Origin: Acinetobacter bereziniae LMG 1003 = CIP 70.12
GTDB taxonomy: Bacteria > Pseudomonadota > Gammaproteobacteria > Pseudomonadales > Moraxellaceae
DNA length: 64,000 bases
Assembly (NCBI RefSeq): GCF_000368925.1
Contig: NZ_KB849756.1
Coordinates: 2,754,416-2,818,415, forward strand
Direction of reading: 5' to 3'
The translations under genes were made by a program, and so were the position numbers. Of this stretch, positions 8,754 to 17,116 are shown piece by piece (within the stretch, counting starts at the first letter, position 1; the number at the start of each line of letters is the position of its first letter). The notes beneath the pieces were generated by a model that saw only the letters and a program-made list of their open reading frames with translations, made no database searches and was not told where the DNA came from.

Positions 8754-9158
8754 ATGAAAGGTTTAGCGTGTTTTACTTTGTTGGTTTGCAGTTTGGGGCT
8801 GGTTGCTTGTCAAAGTCCAAATCCTAGCGTAGGTAAAACACATGAATACACCCTCAAACAAAAGTGCCCAACGCTCATGGATATGAAAGTGGGAGAGGTG
8901 TTGTTGTTCAATGCTCCTGAAAATCCAAGCACGGGTTATCAATGGCAATTATTACAGCCACTTAAAATATTTAAAACTGAAGAAACCTATTTACAAAATG
9001 ACAGTGAAGAAGGTGCTGTAGGTGTGGGTGGAACCAAAACTTTCCGTTTTACAGCAGAGAAACCGGGACAAGATTATATTGAATTGGTTCATATCAGAGC
9101 TTGGGAGTCTTCTAAACAACCAGATCAACAATGGCGTTGTCGCATTCGGGTTTCTTAA
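8754..9158 (+). CDS. Chagasin-type (I42) cysteine protease inhibitor, lipoprotein
   Basis: 134 residues with a lipoprotein signal ending in LVAC (Cys19), so probably tethered in the periplasm or outer membrane. The three inhibitory loops of the chagasin/I42 fold are all visible: NPSTGYQW (57-64), GVGG (90-93) and RAWE (115-118). The last normally reads RPWE, so Pro is replaced by Ala here. The family inhibits papain-like cysteine peptidases by inserting the loops into the active site. Whether it protects the cell from its own or host peptidases is unknown. No papain-like gene is in this window. Confidence 0.88.
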   Translation: MKGLACFTLLVCSLGLVACQSPNPSVGKTHEYTLKQKCPTLMDMKVGEVLLFNAPENPSTGYQWQLLQPLKIFKTEETYLQNDSEEGAVGVGGTKTFRFTAEKPGQDYIELVHIRAWESSKQPDQQWRCRIRVS

Positions 9159-9251
9159 GCTCAAATCACGCTAATTGTTATTTTAGCTTCTTCTAGACCT
9201 TTAAGACTTTTTATTGCAGAGAAGCCTTCCTATACAGGCTTACAATGGAGT

Positions 9252-9269
9252 AGCGACATCCATGTCGCT
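9252..9269. promoter_or_regulatory. Palindrome AGCGACAT-CC-ATGTCGCT
   Basis: An 8-bp perfect dyad with a 2-base centre lies about 95 bases after the inhibitor gene, within a non-coding stretch that also holds other short inverted repeats (AGCC...GGCT near 9223-9240). The small centre favours a protein-binding dyad or part of a repeat element rather than an RNA hairpin. Function unknown. Confidence 0.3.
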
Positions 9270-9365
9270 TTACGGTAGAAAGCCTACGGGTATTTTATCA
9301 ATCTTTGAGAGTGCTCAACTTTAAGAGCATCCAAAAATTGAATGCTCATTTTGATGAACATAATA

Positions 9366-9644
9366 GGGGCTGTGGACATTTCATAAATGGCTTGCGTTGT
9401 AGGTTAAAATTGAGCAGGTATGAGGAGTATACTCCGCAAGGAAATGAAGAGAATAGCTAGACTATTTTTAAGTTTCATAACGTAGCCTGAGATAATTTTA
9501 ACCACAACCCTTCGGGGCTAGCGTGTTTTTTGTCGCTTCGTCGTTACGAACTACTCATTTAGAATGACTAAATTTCGTATTTCGCGCCTAGAATCGCCTA
9601 AAAAACACACCTAGTCGCAAACATAGACGAATTGTCCACAGACC
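9366..9644. mobile_element. 279-bp MITE-like element with terminal inverted repeats
   Basis: Left end GGGGCTGTGGACATTT and right end (complement) GGGTCTGTGGACAATT match at 14 of 16 positions and point inwards, and both are flanked by TA, which fits a 2-bp target duplication. There is no coding frame inside. The right half contains a second inverted pair, CTAGCGTGTTTTTT and AAAAAACACACCTAG, enclosing a GC-skewed, stem-rich core. Such structure is typical of non-autonomous elements mobilised in trans. I cannot name the parent transposon from sequence alone. Confidence 0.6.
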
Positions 9645-9661
9645 CTAGTCTGATTAAAGCA

Positions 9662-10216
9662 TTATTTACTTTCAGTGGTTTGCTTCCAGTGATCAAGCTG
9701 TTCATCGGCAGTGAACATTTCTCCCATGCCTTTGACTGCATCACTTGGATTTTTAAGCTCACCATCAGCAGATTGCTTTTTCTCATCATAGACTTTGGCT
9801 TGGTTTTCCCAATATTGATAACGTAAACCTTGAATATAGCGCCCTTGTTCTGTTTTAAGATCCAAGTCTTTCAACATATTGAGTGCCGATTCAATATTAT
9901 CTCGCTTGAGTTGGCGATCAATGTCTTCGGTTAGACTGCCATCAGCAGCACGTTTTTTAAGATCAGCTTCTAAAGCATTATTATTTTCAGTAAATTTCTG
10001 ATCATATTCGTCGAGCAAGGCAATATCGTGTGCATCATTCGGCGTACTCGGAAAGGCTTTAATCGGTTTGGTTTTCAGTTGGTCCATAACTTCTTGAGAT
10101 GCATCTTTCGGCTCAGATGAATTGTTTTGTTGACCATCTTTAGGGGAACATGCAGCCATGAAAACGATAGATGTGAGTAAACTTGAAAGAAGCAAAGGGC
10201 GAAGTATTAAATTCAT
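9662..10216 (-). CDS. Hypothetical lipoprotein
   Basis: I do not recognise a family. The start is taken as the ATG at 10216 because GAGGA lies nine bases before it and only one base before an earlier ATG at 10225. The 184-residue precursor has a lipobox FMAAC, a Ser/Gln/Asn-rich linker, and a highly charged, mostly helical body with Glu, Lys and Asp patterns around DIDRQLKRDNIESALNMLKD. It has no membrane helix beyond the signal. It is followed by the MITE-like element 18 bases after its stop and preceded by a methyltransferase gene on the same strand, 29 bases away, so the two may be co-transcribed. Confidence 0.75.
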   Translation of the reverse strand: MNLILRPLLLSSLLTSIVFMAACSPKDGQQNNSSEPKDASQEVMDQLKTKPIKAFPSTPNDAHDIALLDEYDQKFTENNNALEADLKKRAADGSLTEDIDRQLKRDNIESALNMLKDLDLKTEQGRYIQGLRYQYWENQAKVYDEKKQSADGELKNPSDAVKGMGEMFTADEQLDHWKQTTESK

Positions 10217-10245
10217 GATAAACATTCCTCATTAAAGCGTATCAA

Positions 10246-11022
10246 TTAGCGCAGTTTCCTAAAGTTATAAACATAGGTGACATAAGGGAAGTCTATTTCA
10301 TCTTGAGCTTGTTTGCCCGTATATTCCGATACAATCTGTTCGAATTTGTGTTTCAATTTGAGTTGTTCTTGTTCTGGCATCGCTGCAATAAAGCTGGTTG
10401 AGAGCAATCGTTTACTCACCACATTTTCTACCGTACCTGTGTGTAGCTGTGAAAATACTTTAGCGGTTTCAAGTTGGAACAAAAATTGATTTTCAAATAC
10501 CTGCTTCCATTGCCCGCTGTGATAGCGAGGGGTATCTCCTTCAAGGGTTGCGAGCAAATCTGCCAATGCTTTCACCCAGTCTATATTCTCGTCTCGTTGA
10601 TTCCAAACCAAACCTAAATGACCTTCGGGCTTTAAAACATGGTGGATTTCGTTCAATGTTTCGATATTGGCAAACCAATGAAAGGACTGAGCGCACAAAA
10701 CAGCATCAATACTTTCAGATTCTAACGGAATTTGATCACTCTTCGCTTGAAGCGTTTGTACATCAGGATGTACTATTTTCAACTGCTCCAGCATTTCAGA
10801 AACAGGTTCAATTGCAATGATATTGGGCGTCGCTTGTTTCAGATAAGGTAGAAATTTTCCAGTACCTGCACCCAAGTCAACCACCTTTAAATCTGGGCTG
10901 AGTGCTAAATCTTCGATGAGCCATTGAACCACAGCCTGTGGATAATTGGGTCTGGCTTGTTGATAGAGTTCAGCAGCCGTACTGAAACCTTTTTGAGCAG
11001 CAGGATGTAAGGAATGTGTCAT
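10246..11022 (-). CDS. Class I SAM-dependent methyltransferase (methyltransf_11 type)
   Basis: 258 residues. The N-terminal segment GFSTAAELYQQARPNYPQ is characteristic of a group of bacterial methyltransferases of unknown substrate. Motif I is KVVDLGAGTGKFLPYL (about 46-61), the beta-2 acidic residue is in IAIEPVSEML, motif IV-like DAVLCAQSFHWF and motif V-like LKPEGHLGLVWNQRD. Transcribed leftwards ahead of the lipoprotein gene; the divergent alpha/beta-hydrolase-like gene starts 90 bases to the right. Substrate unknown. Confidence 0.88.
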   Translation of the reverse strand: MTHSLHPAAQKGFSTAAELYQQARPNYPQAVVQWLIEDLALSPDLKVVDLGAGTGKFLPYLKQATPNIIAIEPVSEMLEQLKIVHPDVQTLQAKSDQIPLESESIDAVLCAQSFHWFANIETLNEIHHVLKPEGHLGLVWNQRDENIDWVKALADLLATLEGDTPRYHSGQWKQVFENQFLFQLETAKVFSQLHTGTVENVVSKRLLSTSFIAAMPEQEQLKLKHKFEQIVSEYTGKQAQDEIDFPYVTYVYNFRKLR

Positions 11023-11111
11023 ATTTTGCGCTTTTTTATCTGACTAGACTCTATAAAATATGACACTTGAAGCAATCAATAGGCAAGAGCCGATTGATTT
11101 AATTTCAGCCA

Positions 11112-12401
11112 ATGAAAGAGCGGATGCTCGGTGTGCGAATGGATAAACAAATAATTTTTGAAGATGATCATATCAGAGCAATCTATTTAACAGGTGAATC
11201 TGACACTTTAGTCCTGTCATTTGGGGACTTGATCACTCGCGCCAAAGGGCTTTCAATTAATGCTGAAAAGTCTTTGATGAAATATAACTATGCTGTTGTC
11301 GGTATTATGCCTAAGCAAAAGTCTTGGTTTCCTGCATCAAGTATGGCTGCACTTTTACAGCATCTGCAACCCATCTTAAGTCAATTTAAGAATATTGTCG
11401 GTTATGGTGGATCGATGGGGGGCTATGCAGCGATCAAATATGCCAAAGATTTAAACATGAATCGTGTAGTTGCTATGGTTCCGCAATATTCAATAGATCC
11501 TTCAGAAATTGAAGATAAACGTTATACGGATTTCTATGATGCTGATTTAAACGCAAATATGCGTATTCAGGCACAGGATATTGTTGAAGAATGTGAATAC
11601 ATCATTGTTTATGATCCGTATTTTGAAAATGATAAAGAACATTATTTAAAAATTAAGCCGTTAATTCCTCATCTACATACTCTTCATTTACCCTATACAG
11701 GGCATGATGCGATTGCTGTTTTGGCGAACTCTGCCTTATTACATGATTTTATTGAACGCCCCTATGATCAAACTTATTTCTATAAGCAGATTCGTGAGGT
11801 CAAGAAGAACAGTAAGTTTTACTATCGCAGTGTGATTGCACGTTTGTTGGGAACACACAATGAAGCATTGGGTAAAATTCTCAAAGGAACTGATATTCAA
11901 CTGGACAGTACTTTCTTTGATGCCAGTTTAAAGCAGACCATTACCCGTATTTTATTAACCAATAAACGTGTGGATGAGCAAGATCTGCAAAAGCTGGGGA
12001 TTCAGGTCAATTTTGCATTTGAGGACAAAACTCAGCTACAAGACAACTTTGGTAATATCTTGGTATTTAATGTCATTACCCAGAAACTGGAAAGTTATGA
12101 TCAACAGGTGATTGATGTTAATGGTAAATATATTATTCCATTAAATGTTGAAAGCAATGGTCTAGCGCAAGTCGAGATTAAGAAACAGACCTATTTGATT
12201 TGCATGAATGATCGTCGTGTGACAAAACTCTTTAAACATGATGAAGCGTTGTCATTGGATATGAATCCAATTGTGATCAAGAAAACCCCTGACTTTTATG
12301 TGTTGAGTTATAAAAACTTCTATATGAGCTGTGATATTCAAGGTCAAGTCAGTTTTGACGATGAAAGTTTAAATGAGTTTTGTCATTTTAAGATCGCTTA
12401 A
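11112..12401 (+). CDS. Alpha/beta-hydrolase-like protein with long uncharacterised C-terminal half
   Basis: The N-terminal part holds a nucleophile-elbow motif, GYGGSMGGYAA, with the probable nucleophile Ser101, a candidate acid in DPYFE (Asp168) and a candidate His198 in LPYTGHDAI, so an esterase- or peptidase-like fold up to about residue 215. Residues 215-429 look like a separate domain, partly helical then beta-rich, that I do not recognise. No signal peptide, so probably cytoplasmic. ATGs at codons 1, 5 and 10 are all possible starts; none has a strong ribosome binding site. A good intrinsic terminator follows at 12431. Confidence 0.7.
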   Translation: MKERMLGVRMDKQIIFEDDHIRAIYLTGESDTLVLSFGDLITRAKGLSINAEKSLMKYNYAVVGIMPKQKSWFPASSMAALLQHLQPILSQFKNIVGYGGSMGGYAAIKYAKDLNMNRVVAMVPQYSIDPSEIEDKRYTDFYDADLNANMRIQAQDIVEECEYIIVYDPYFENDKEHYLKIKPLIPHLHTLHLPYTGHDAIAVLANSALLHDFIERPYDQTYFYKQIREVKKNSKFYYRSVIARLLGTHNEALGKILKGTDIQLDSTFFDASLKQTITRILLTNKRVDEQDLQKLGIQVNFAFEDKTQLQDNFGNILVFNVITQKLESYDQQVIDVNGKYIIPLNVESNGLAQVEIKKQTYLICMNDRRVTKLFKHDEALSLDMNPIVIKKTPDFYVLSYKNFYMSCDIQGQVSFDDESLNEFCHFKIA

Positions 12402-12430
12402 GCTCAGGCAATTCATCGTATGACTAAATC

Positions 12431-12452
12431 GGCTTTTGCCAAAGCCTTTTTT
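12431..12452 (+). terminator. Intrinsic terminator of the hydrolase-like gene
   Basis: GGCTTT and AAAGCC pair around a TGCC loop and are followed directly by six Ts. It lies 30 bases after the stop at 12401 on the same strand. Confidence 0.85.
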
Positions 12453-12486
12453 AACAGCATCATTCAATAATATAGCTTTTTTTCTC

Positions 12487-12509
12487 GCCTTCTCTCAAAA
12501 AGAGAAGGC
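12487..12509. repeat. Perfect 9-bp inverted repeat between convergent genes
   Basis: GCCTTCTCT and AGAGAAGGC pair around a 5-6 base A-rich loop. The plus-strand left side is T-rich and the minus-strand read-out is not followed by Ts, so it is not a standard terminator in either direction. It may still act as an RNA stem at the 3' end of the minus-strand gene at 12583. Confidence 0.4.
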
Positions 12510-12582
12510 ATGATCAAGAGCAATATGATTGATTATTTATCATGCTTTCGAATGTATGCAAGTGCTTTAAAAGCACCTTCAT

Positions 12583-13014
12583 TTAAATACATTGCTTTAA
12601 ATAGCGTGTTGGGAACAATGCTTGATATTTCTTAAATTCACTTTGAACGTTTAAGTCATCGAGTTTATAAGTTTCGCTAGAATGTTGATAAACACCTGTT
12701 ACCGCCATGAGTGAGCCTTCTTGACCTTCTTTGTAATGATAACGAAAGGTTTTTCGTGAGGCATGTAGAAGTTTTTGATCAATAAATTTATAACTAAATA
12801 ATAGATTTTCCATTTCTAAATAATACCGAGCTTCTATACGACAACCTCGATTCAATTGAATTAATCTAAAATAATTTCCTTCTGAACTTCTAAATTCTGC
12901 CTTATCTAAATTTTGAATCGACTGTAAAACGAGATCTTTTGCATGTGCTGAATATGCAGATAAGCTAAAACAGCTCATCAATAATACCAGTGAGCTTGAT
13001 TTTGATTGTTTCAT
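12583..13014 (-). CDS. Hypothetical exported protein
   Basis: 143-residue precursor with a Sec signal peptide ending near AYSAHA. The mature domain has two Cys residues (in NRGCRIEARYYLEM and the C-terminal KQCI) that could form a disulfide, and alternating hydrophobic patterns suggesting a small beta-rich periplasmic protein. I do not recognise a family. It resembles in size and style other short secreted proteins in this window (43326-43826, 18584-18967) without clear sequence identity. Likely a single gene. Confidence 0.7.
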   Translation of the reverse strand: MKQSKSSSLVLLMSCFSLSAYSAHAKDLVLQSIQNLDKAEFRSSEGNYFRLIQLNRGCRIEARYYLEMENLLFSYKFIDQKLLHASRKTFRYHYKEGQEGSLMAVTGVYQHSSETYKLDDLNVQSEFKKYQALFPTRYLKQCI

Positions 13015-13139
13015 TCTAATATCTTTTTAAATTTCATTTGATTGACTATATCGTCTAAGTGCATGTTTGAATATAAAAAAAAGAGGACCCCATGCCGGAG
13101 ATCCCCATAAACTGAAATTCAACTTGAAAAAAATAAAGT

Positions 13140-14243
13140 TTAAAATCTACGATTTGCGCGTTTAAAGGTTCCAAAGTCATTAAATCGCACACCATTTTCT
13201 TTCATGATTGGATAGCAGTCTTCAGCAATCGCTTGGCGGATATAAAATGGATCACGAACAACAAAGTGATGTATTGCATGAGTACCTGCAAAGTTAAAAC
13301 AAAATGCCTGCAAAGGTTTCATGCGCCAATCCGTCCAAATCTGGCATTGCTGTACAACATTTCCATCCTCAACATCGCCGTAATAATGCATATTGGAACT
13401 GGTGAAGTGTAAACTCAAGGTACGGAGAAAGTTAGGCGCAGCAATACTTACCGCATAAAATTTTGTGCTGCGGTCAATAAACTTCCATAAGCTATTTTTA
13501 GGTTGTGCGATGCCAAAAGCTTTCATTGCTAATTTGGCAACACTGATCAATAGAAAGCTATGCCAAAGTGCATAATGAATATGCCCAAATGGTGCATAAC
13601 TTGCAGATAGCTTTGCCTTTAATTTGAGCTTTTCAGTTTTCGATAAATTCTTCTGCGCATGAATATAGCGGTTGGTGGTTTTCATCATGGTGATGGGGCG
13701 TAAATAGACAGCCAACATATTGTCACCTGTCATGATCAAGCGTTTTAAACCCCATTTGTCACCATTGTTAATACCTCGTTCTTCTAAATCTGTTTTTGTA
13801 CCTGAGGATTTATGGTGATGTAGGTGTACTTCACGACGTATCCACGGATTGACTGTACTTGGACGAAAGGCATACACGGCTGCAAGCATGGCATCATTTA
13901 TTTTTTTATTCTTACGATAATACATTTGATGAATCAAATCGTGTTCCAGTTCATGCAAAATTGACATCCAAAATGCAGAAAGTGGAATTGCCACATACCA
14001 AGCCATTTTCCCGCGAGCGTATTGTGTTATATTGAAAATAATCCCTGTAATAGCAGTGCCCAGAATACTTAAACCGATTTGATCTTGATATTGAACCAGC
14101 CAAGGATGGCGTTCTCGTAACTGATTCCCAGCTTCCAAAATCGCTTTACGAATTTGATGACTGCGTTGCTCATCTTCAGGGTCAGCAAAGTTTTTGGCTT
14201 TGTTTAGCTTGGATATATGTACATCGGAAAGGGGTAAATTCAT
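13140..14243 (-). CDS. Membrane fatty acid desaturase-type protein
   Basis: 367 residues with the three histidine clusters of di-iron membrane desaturases: HELEHDLIH (97-105), HLHHH (140-144) and HAIHH (322-326). Hydrophobic helices lie near 55-75, 80-95 and 222-245. Such enzymes insert double bonds into acyl chains or hydroxylate lipids at the inner membrane, using electrons from a ferredoxin- or cytochrome-type partner not seen here; the exact substrate is not clear. It is divergent from a TetR gene with a palindrome between them, so that regulator probably controls it, perhaps in response to fatty acids. Confidence 0.88.
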   Translation of the reverse strand: MNLPLSDVHISKLNKAKNFADPEDEQRSHQIRKAILEAGNQLRERHPWLVQYQDQIGLSILGTAITGIIFNITQYARGKMAWYVAIPLSAFWMSILHELEHDLIHQMYYRKNKKINDAMLAAVYAFRPSTVNPWIRREVHLHHHKSSGTKTDLEERGINNGDKWGLKRLIMTGDNMLAVYLRPITMMKTTNRYIHAQKNLSKTEKLKLKAKLSASYAPFGHIHYALWHSFLLISVAKLAMKAFGIAQPKNSLWKFIDRSTKFYAVSIAAPNFLRTLSLHFTSSNMHYYGDVEDGNVVQQCQIWTDWRMKPLQAFCFNFAGTHAIHHFVVRDPFYIRQAIAEDCYPIMKENGVRFNDFGTFKRANRRF

Positions 14244-14291
14244 TTCCGTTTTCCTCTATATTTTTGTTTGAGAACAAGGAAGTTTTAAAAA

Positions 14292-14305
14292 CCAACATTT
14301 GTTGG
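14292..14305. promoter_or_regulatory. Candidate TetR operator, CCAACA-TT-TGTTGG
   Basis: A perfect 6+6 dyad sits in the 82-base interval between the divergent desaturase and TetR genes, 49 bases from the desaturase start and 20 from the TetR start. Position and symmetry fit an autoregulated operator controlling both genes; binding is inferred. Confidence 0.5.
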
Positions 14306-14325
14306 ATTTTTTGAGAGATTATCTG

Positions 14326-15027
14326 ATGATCAAAATAACGTCAACGTCAGTTTTAAAGAAAATGACCAAAAAAGTGAGTCAACCAAAACAAGAACGCTCA
14401 CAAAAAAGAATGGAAAAGATGTTGGCGACTACGCAAGAATTGTTGTTATCCATTGGAATTGAAAAGATTTCTATTCCTGAAATTGCCAATGCTTCTGGCG
14501 TTCCTCGTACCAGTATTTATCAATTTTTTCCGACGAAATACGATATTTTGCGTCATATTGCACTCGCACACTTAAATGATTTGGTGAAACAACTGGGGAA
14601 GGCTGCTGTTCGCGTTTTGACGGATAATCCCAAAGCAAGCATCGAAGTATACGGGCAACTGCTTTCAGAAAGTATGATTCGGACCACGGCTAAATTTTTC
14701 AATGAATCAGAAATTGCCAGCTTACTGATTCTTAGTGGTCCTTTTACACGGCAAGCTTATCTTGAGTATCAAATCGAGTTGAAAAAAGTCAGTGATGGTG
14801 TACGTAAAGCATTGGAAATGATTCAGGTGGATAATTATGTCCCTCAACAACCCGATACTTTAACCATTTTGATGGAATTGGTTTTTACCTGTATGAAGCA
14901 TGGTTATTACAATGAAAGTTATATTTCTGAAGCCATTATTCAAGAAGCCTACCGTATGACCAATGCGTATTTATTGGCACTCAAAAATAACACCTTTGGT
15001 TTTCCTCAAGTATCAACACAATCTTAA
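14326..15027 (+). CDS. TetR/AcrR family transcriptional regulator
   Basis: The start at 14326 is chosen for the GAGAG eight bases upstream; an upstream ATG at 14299 would read through the palindromic region and has no ribosome binding site. An internal ATG at 14362 is also possible. The N-terminal HTH is clear: ISIPEIANASGVPRTSIYQFFPTKYDIL, the canonical TetR helix-turn-helix. The C-terminal ligand domain is helical with no assigned ligand. Being divergent from the desaturase gene, with a palindrome between, it probably represses that gene and itself. Confidence 0.88.
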   Translation: MIKITSTSVLKKMTKKVSQPKQERSQKRMEKMLATTQELLLSIGIEKISIPEIANASGVPRTSIYQFFPTKYDILRHIALAHLNDLVKQLGKAAVRVLTDNPKASIEVYGQLLSESMIRTTAKFFNESEIASLLILSGPFTRQAYLEYQIELKKVSDGVRKALEMIQVDNYVPQQPDTLTILMELVFTCMKHGYYNESYISEAIIQEAYRMTNAYLLALKNNTFGFPQVSTQS

Positions 15028-15173
15028 AATTATTGAATTGGAAAGGGGTGTTTTTAAAGCTGAATAATGACGGTTTACATTTCAAAATATTCTAAAGAGC
15101 TGTATGAAAATCAGTGAAATTTTCATGTTATAAACAAGATTGTGCAAATGATTGAAACCACAAGGTAAAGGCA

Positions 15174-16130
15174 ATGAAGGCTGTATTTTTAGATTATGAA
15201 TCTCTAGACAAAAATGATTTGGATTTTAGTCAGTTAAACGCAGCTTTTGATGAACTTGTACTTTATCCTTCGACCACGACTGAGCAGGTATTAGCACGTG
15301 TAGCGCATGCCGATGTGGTCATCAGCAATAAAGTATTGATCAATGCTGAAACAATTGCGCAATCGAAGCATCTAAAGCTCATTTTAATTTCGGCAACAGG
15401 AACCAATAATGTCGATTTAGATGCAGCCAAGTCTAAAGGCATCGTGGTGTGCAACTGTCAGGGCTACGGCACATCAGCAGTTGCACAGCATACGCTGACA
15501 TTGATGTTGGCTTTAGCAACCTCTTTGCTCAAATATGATGGTGCTGTAAAGAATGGGGAATGGAATAAATCTCCAATTTTCTGTTTATTGGACTTTCCCA
15601 TTGTAGAGTTGTCAGGAAAAACTTTAGGGATCATTGGTTATGGAGAGTTGGGGCAAGCGGTTGCCAAATTAGCTGAAGCTTTTGCGATGAAGGTTGTTGT
15701 CGGGGCATTACCAAGCCGTCCACAGCATGAAGAAAGAATTGCTTTTGCTGAGCTACTTCCACAAGTCGATTTTCTTTCTTTACATTGTCCTTTAACTGAT
15801 GAAACACGTGACTTGATTGATGCACAAGCATTGGACTCGATGAAGAAATCAGCATTCTTAATCAATTGTGCCCGTGGAGGCATTGTGAATGAGCAGGCTT
15901 TGGCGGACGCATTAAGACAAGGTAAGATCGCAGGAGCTGCGATAGATGTACTGTCTGTTGAACCTCCAACGCAGGGAAATGTGTTGCTTGCAGAGGATAT
16001 TCCAAACTTGATTATCACACCGCATAGTGCATGGGGAAGTGTTGATGCTCGACAGCGCATCGTAAATCAAATGTTGGAAAATTTTGAGGCATTTCAACAG
16101 GGCAAAGCGATCCGTCAGGTGAATCACTGA
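15174..16130 (+). CDS. D-2-hydroxyacid dehydrogenase (glycerate dehydrogenase/hydroxypyruvate reductase-like)
   Basis: 318 residues, typical length for the family. The Rossmann motif is GIIGYGELGQAV (Gly155, Gly157, Gly160). The catalytic triad is visible as Arg234 (NCARGGIVNE), Glu263 (VLSVEPP) and His284 (ITPHSAWGS). The pattern is closest to hydroxypyruvate reductases (HprA) which reduce hydroxypyruvate to D-glycerate with NAD(P)H, but other short-chain 2-oxoacids cannot be excluded. Transcribed alone; upstream non-coding sequence is short. Confidence 0.85.
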   Translation: MKAVFLDYESLDKNDLDFSQLNAAFDELVLYPSTTTEQVLARVAHADVVISNKVLINAETIAQSKHLKLILISATGTNNVDLDAAKSKGIVVCNCQGYGTSAVAQHTLTLMLALATSLLKYDGAVKNGEWNKSPIFCLLDFPIVELSGKTLGIIGYGELGQAVAKLAEAFAMKVVVGALPSRPQHEERIAFAELLPQVDFLSLHCPLTDETRDLIDAQALDSMKKSAFLINCARGGIVNEQALADALRQGKIAGAAIDVLSVEPPTQGNVLLAEDIPNLIITPHSAWGSVDARQRIVNQMLENFEAFQQGKAIRQVNH

Positions 16131-16239
16131 GGTTTTAGAACATCGTTATAATGCTATGGACAAACTTACCACTACAACCTCTCGCTTTAAATTACGATTT
16201 TCTTTGATTTTAGCTTTAATGATCTGATTTTAAGATCGT

Positions 16240-16905
16240 TTATCTTGGTACACCTGCATCATCATCTGTAGATATGCTGGTATCGGTATTTTGATTTGGC
16301 TTGGAGTCTGTTGATGACGGACTTGGTGTGTTGGTCTGGTTCTCTATAGGCAAACTTTGTTTTTTGATTTCAAGCTCTGGTTGTTCGGACTGAACATTTT
16401 GCGAAGCTTGTGTTTGAAGTGGTGGTTGTGCAGATACAGTCGGCTGATCTGAGATGTTTTGATTAGAAATGTTTGGGACAGTGGCTGTAACTGAGGGATT
16501 CGCTGAGTTTGCAGTAGTTGATGATTGACTCAAGCTGCCTTGTTCTATTGGCACGTTATAGCTGTTTTTACCCAGCACACGGTCTTTGGTCTGTTCAACC
16601 TTTTTGACAGCGGTATCTATGCCTTGTCGTGTATTGTCTCGGGCAATCGTTGCTTGTTCACTGGTATATTTTTTCGTATTTTCAATGGTTTCATCAAATG
16701 AAGGTTTGATTTTTTGAATGCCTTTTTCGGTTGCATCTCCTACTTTTTCAGCCGTATTTTGTACTGCTTCACCTGTCTTATGGGCTAGGACTCTAAATAT
16801 ATTGGGGTTATCACCATAAGGTTGTGTATGAGTGTCTGTTTGAGCATAAAGTGATGATGTTGCACATATTGCAGTGATCATACATAAACTTTTCATCTTC
16901 ACCAT
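16240..16905 (-). CDS. Exported protein with helical repeat region and Ser/Gln/Pro-rich tail, related to 17117-17836
   Basis: 221-residue precursor. AAGGA eight bases before the ATG at 16905 supports the start, and the signal peptide ends near SLYAQ. Residues about 40-110 are amphipathic and alanine/lysine-rich, with stretches such as VQNTAEKVGDATEKGIQK that match the repeat consensus of the neighbouring gene; the rest is a low-complexity Ser/Thr/Asn/Gln/Pro region. The style recalls LEA-like or apolipoprotein-like amphipathic helices. No function can be assigned. The shared motif and tandem position suggest a duplicated family with the next gene. Confidence 0.72.
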   Translation of the reverse strand: MVKMKSLCMITAICATSSLYAQTDTHTQPYGDNPNIFRVLAHKTGEAVQNTAEKVGDATEKGIQKIKPSFDETIENTKKYTSEQATIARDNTRQGIDTAVKKVEQTKDRVLGKNSYNVPIEQGSLSQSSTTANSANPSVTATVPNISNQNISDQPTVSAQPPLQTQASQNVQSEQPELEIKKQSLPIENQTNTPSPSSTDSKPNQNTDTSISTDDDAGVPR

Positions 16906-17116
16906 GTTTTCATTCCTTTATGATGATGTCATTAACGCTGTGAATCATATTGAGCAATGGTACTGTTTTATTCAATCACCCGCTTAAACAGTAATAAATC
17001 AACGACAGCAAAATATAACAATATATGGTTCGTAATATTACTGAGTATTTGAAAGAAAAGCCCACGGATGTGAGCTTTTCATCTTAATATTGTGGTTTAG
17101 AGAACATCAATTGCAA

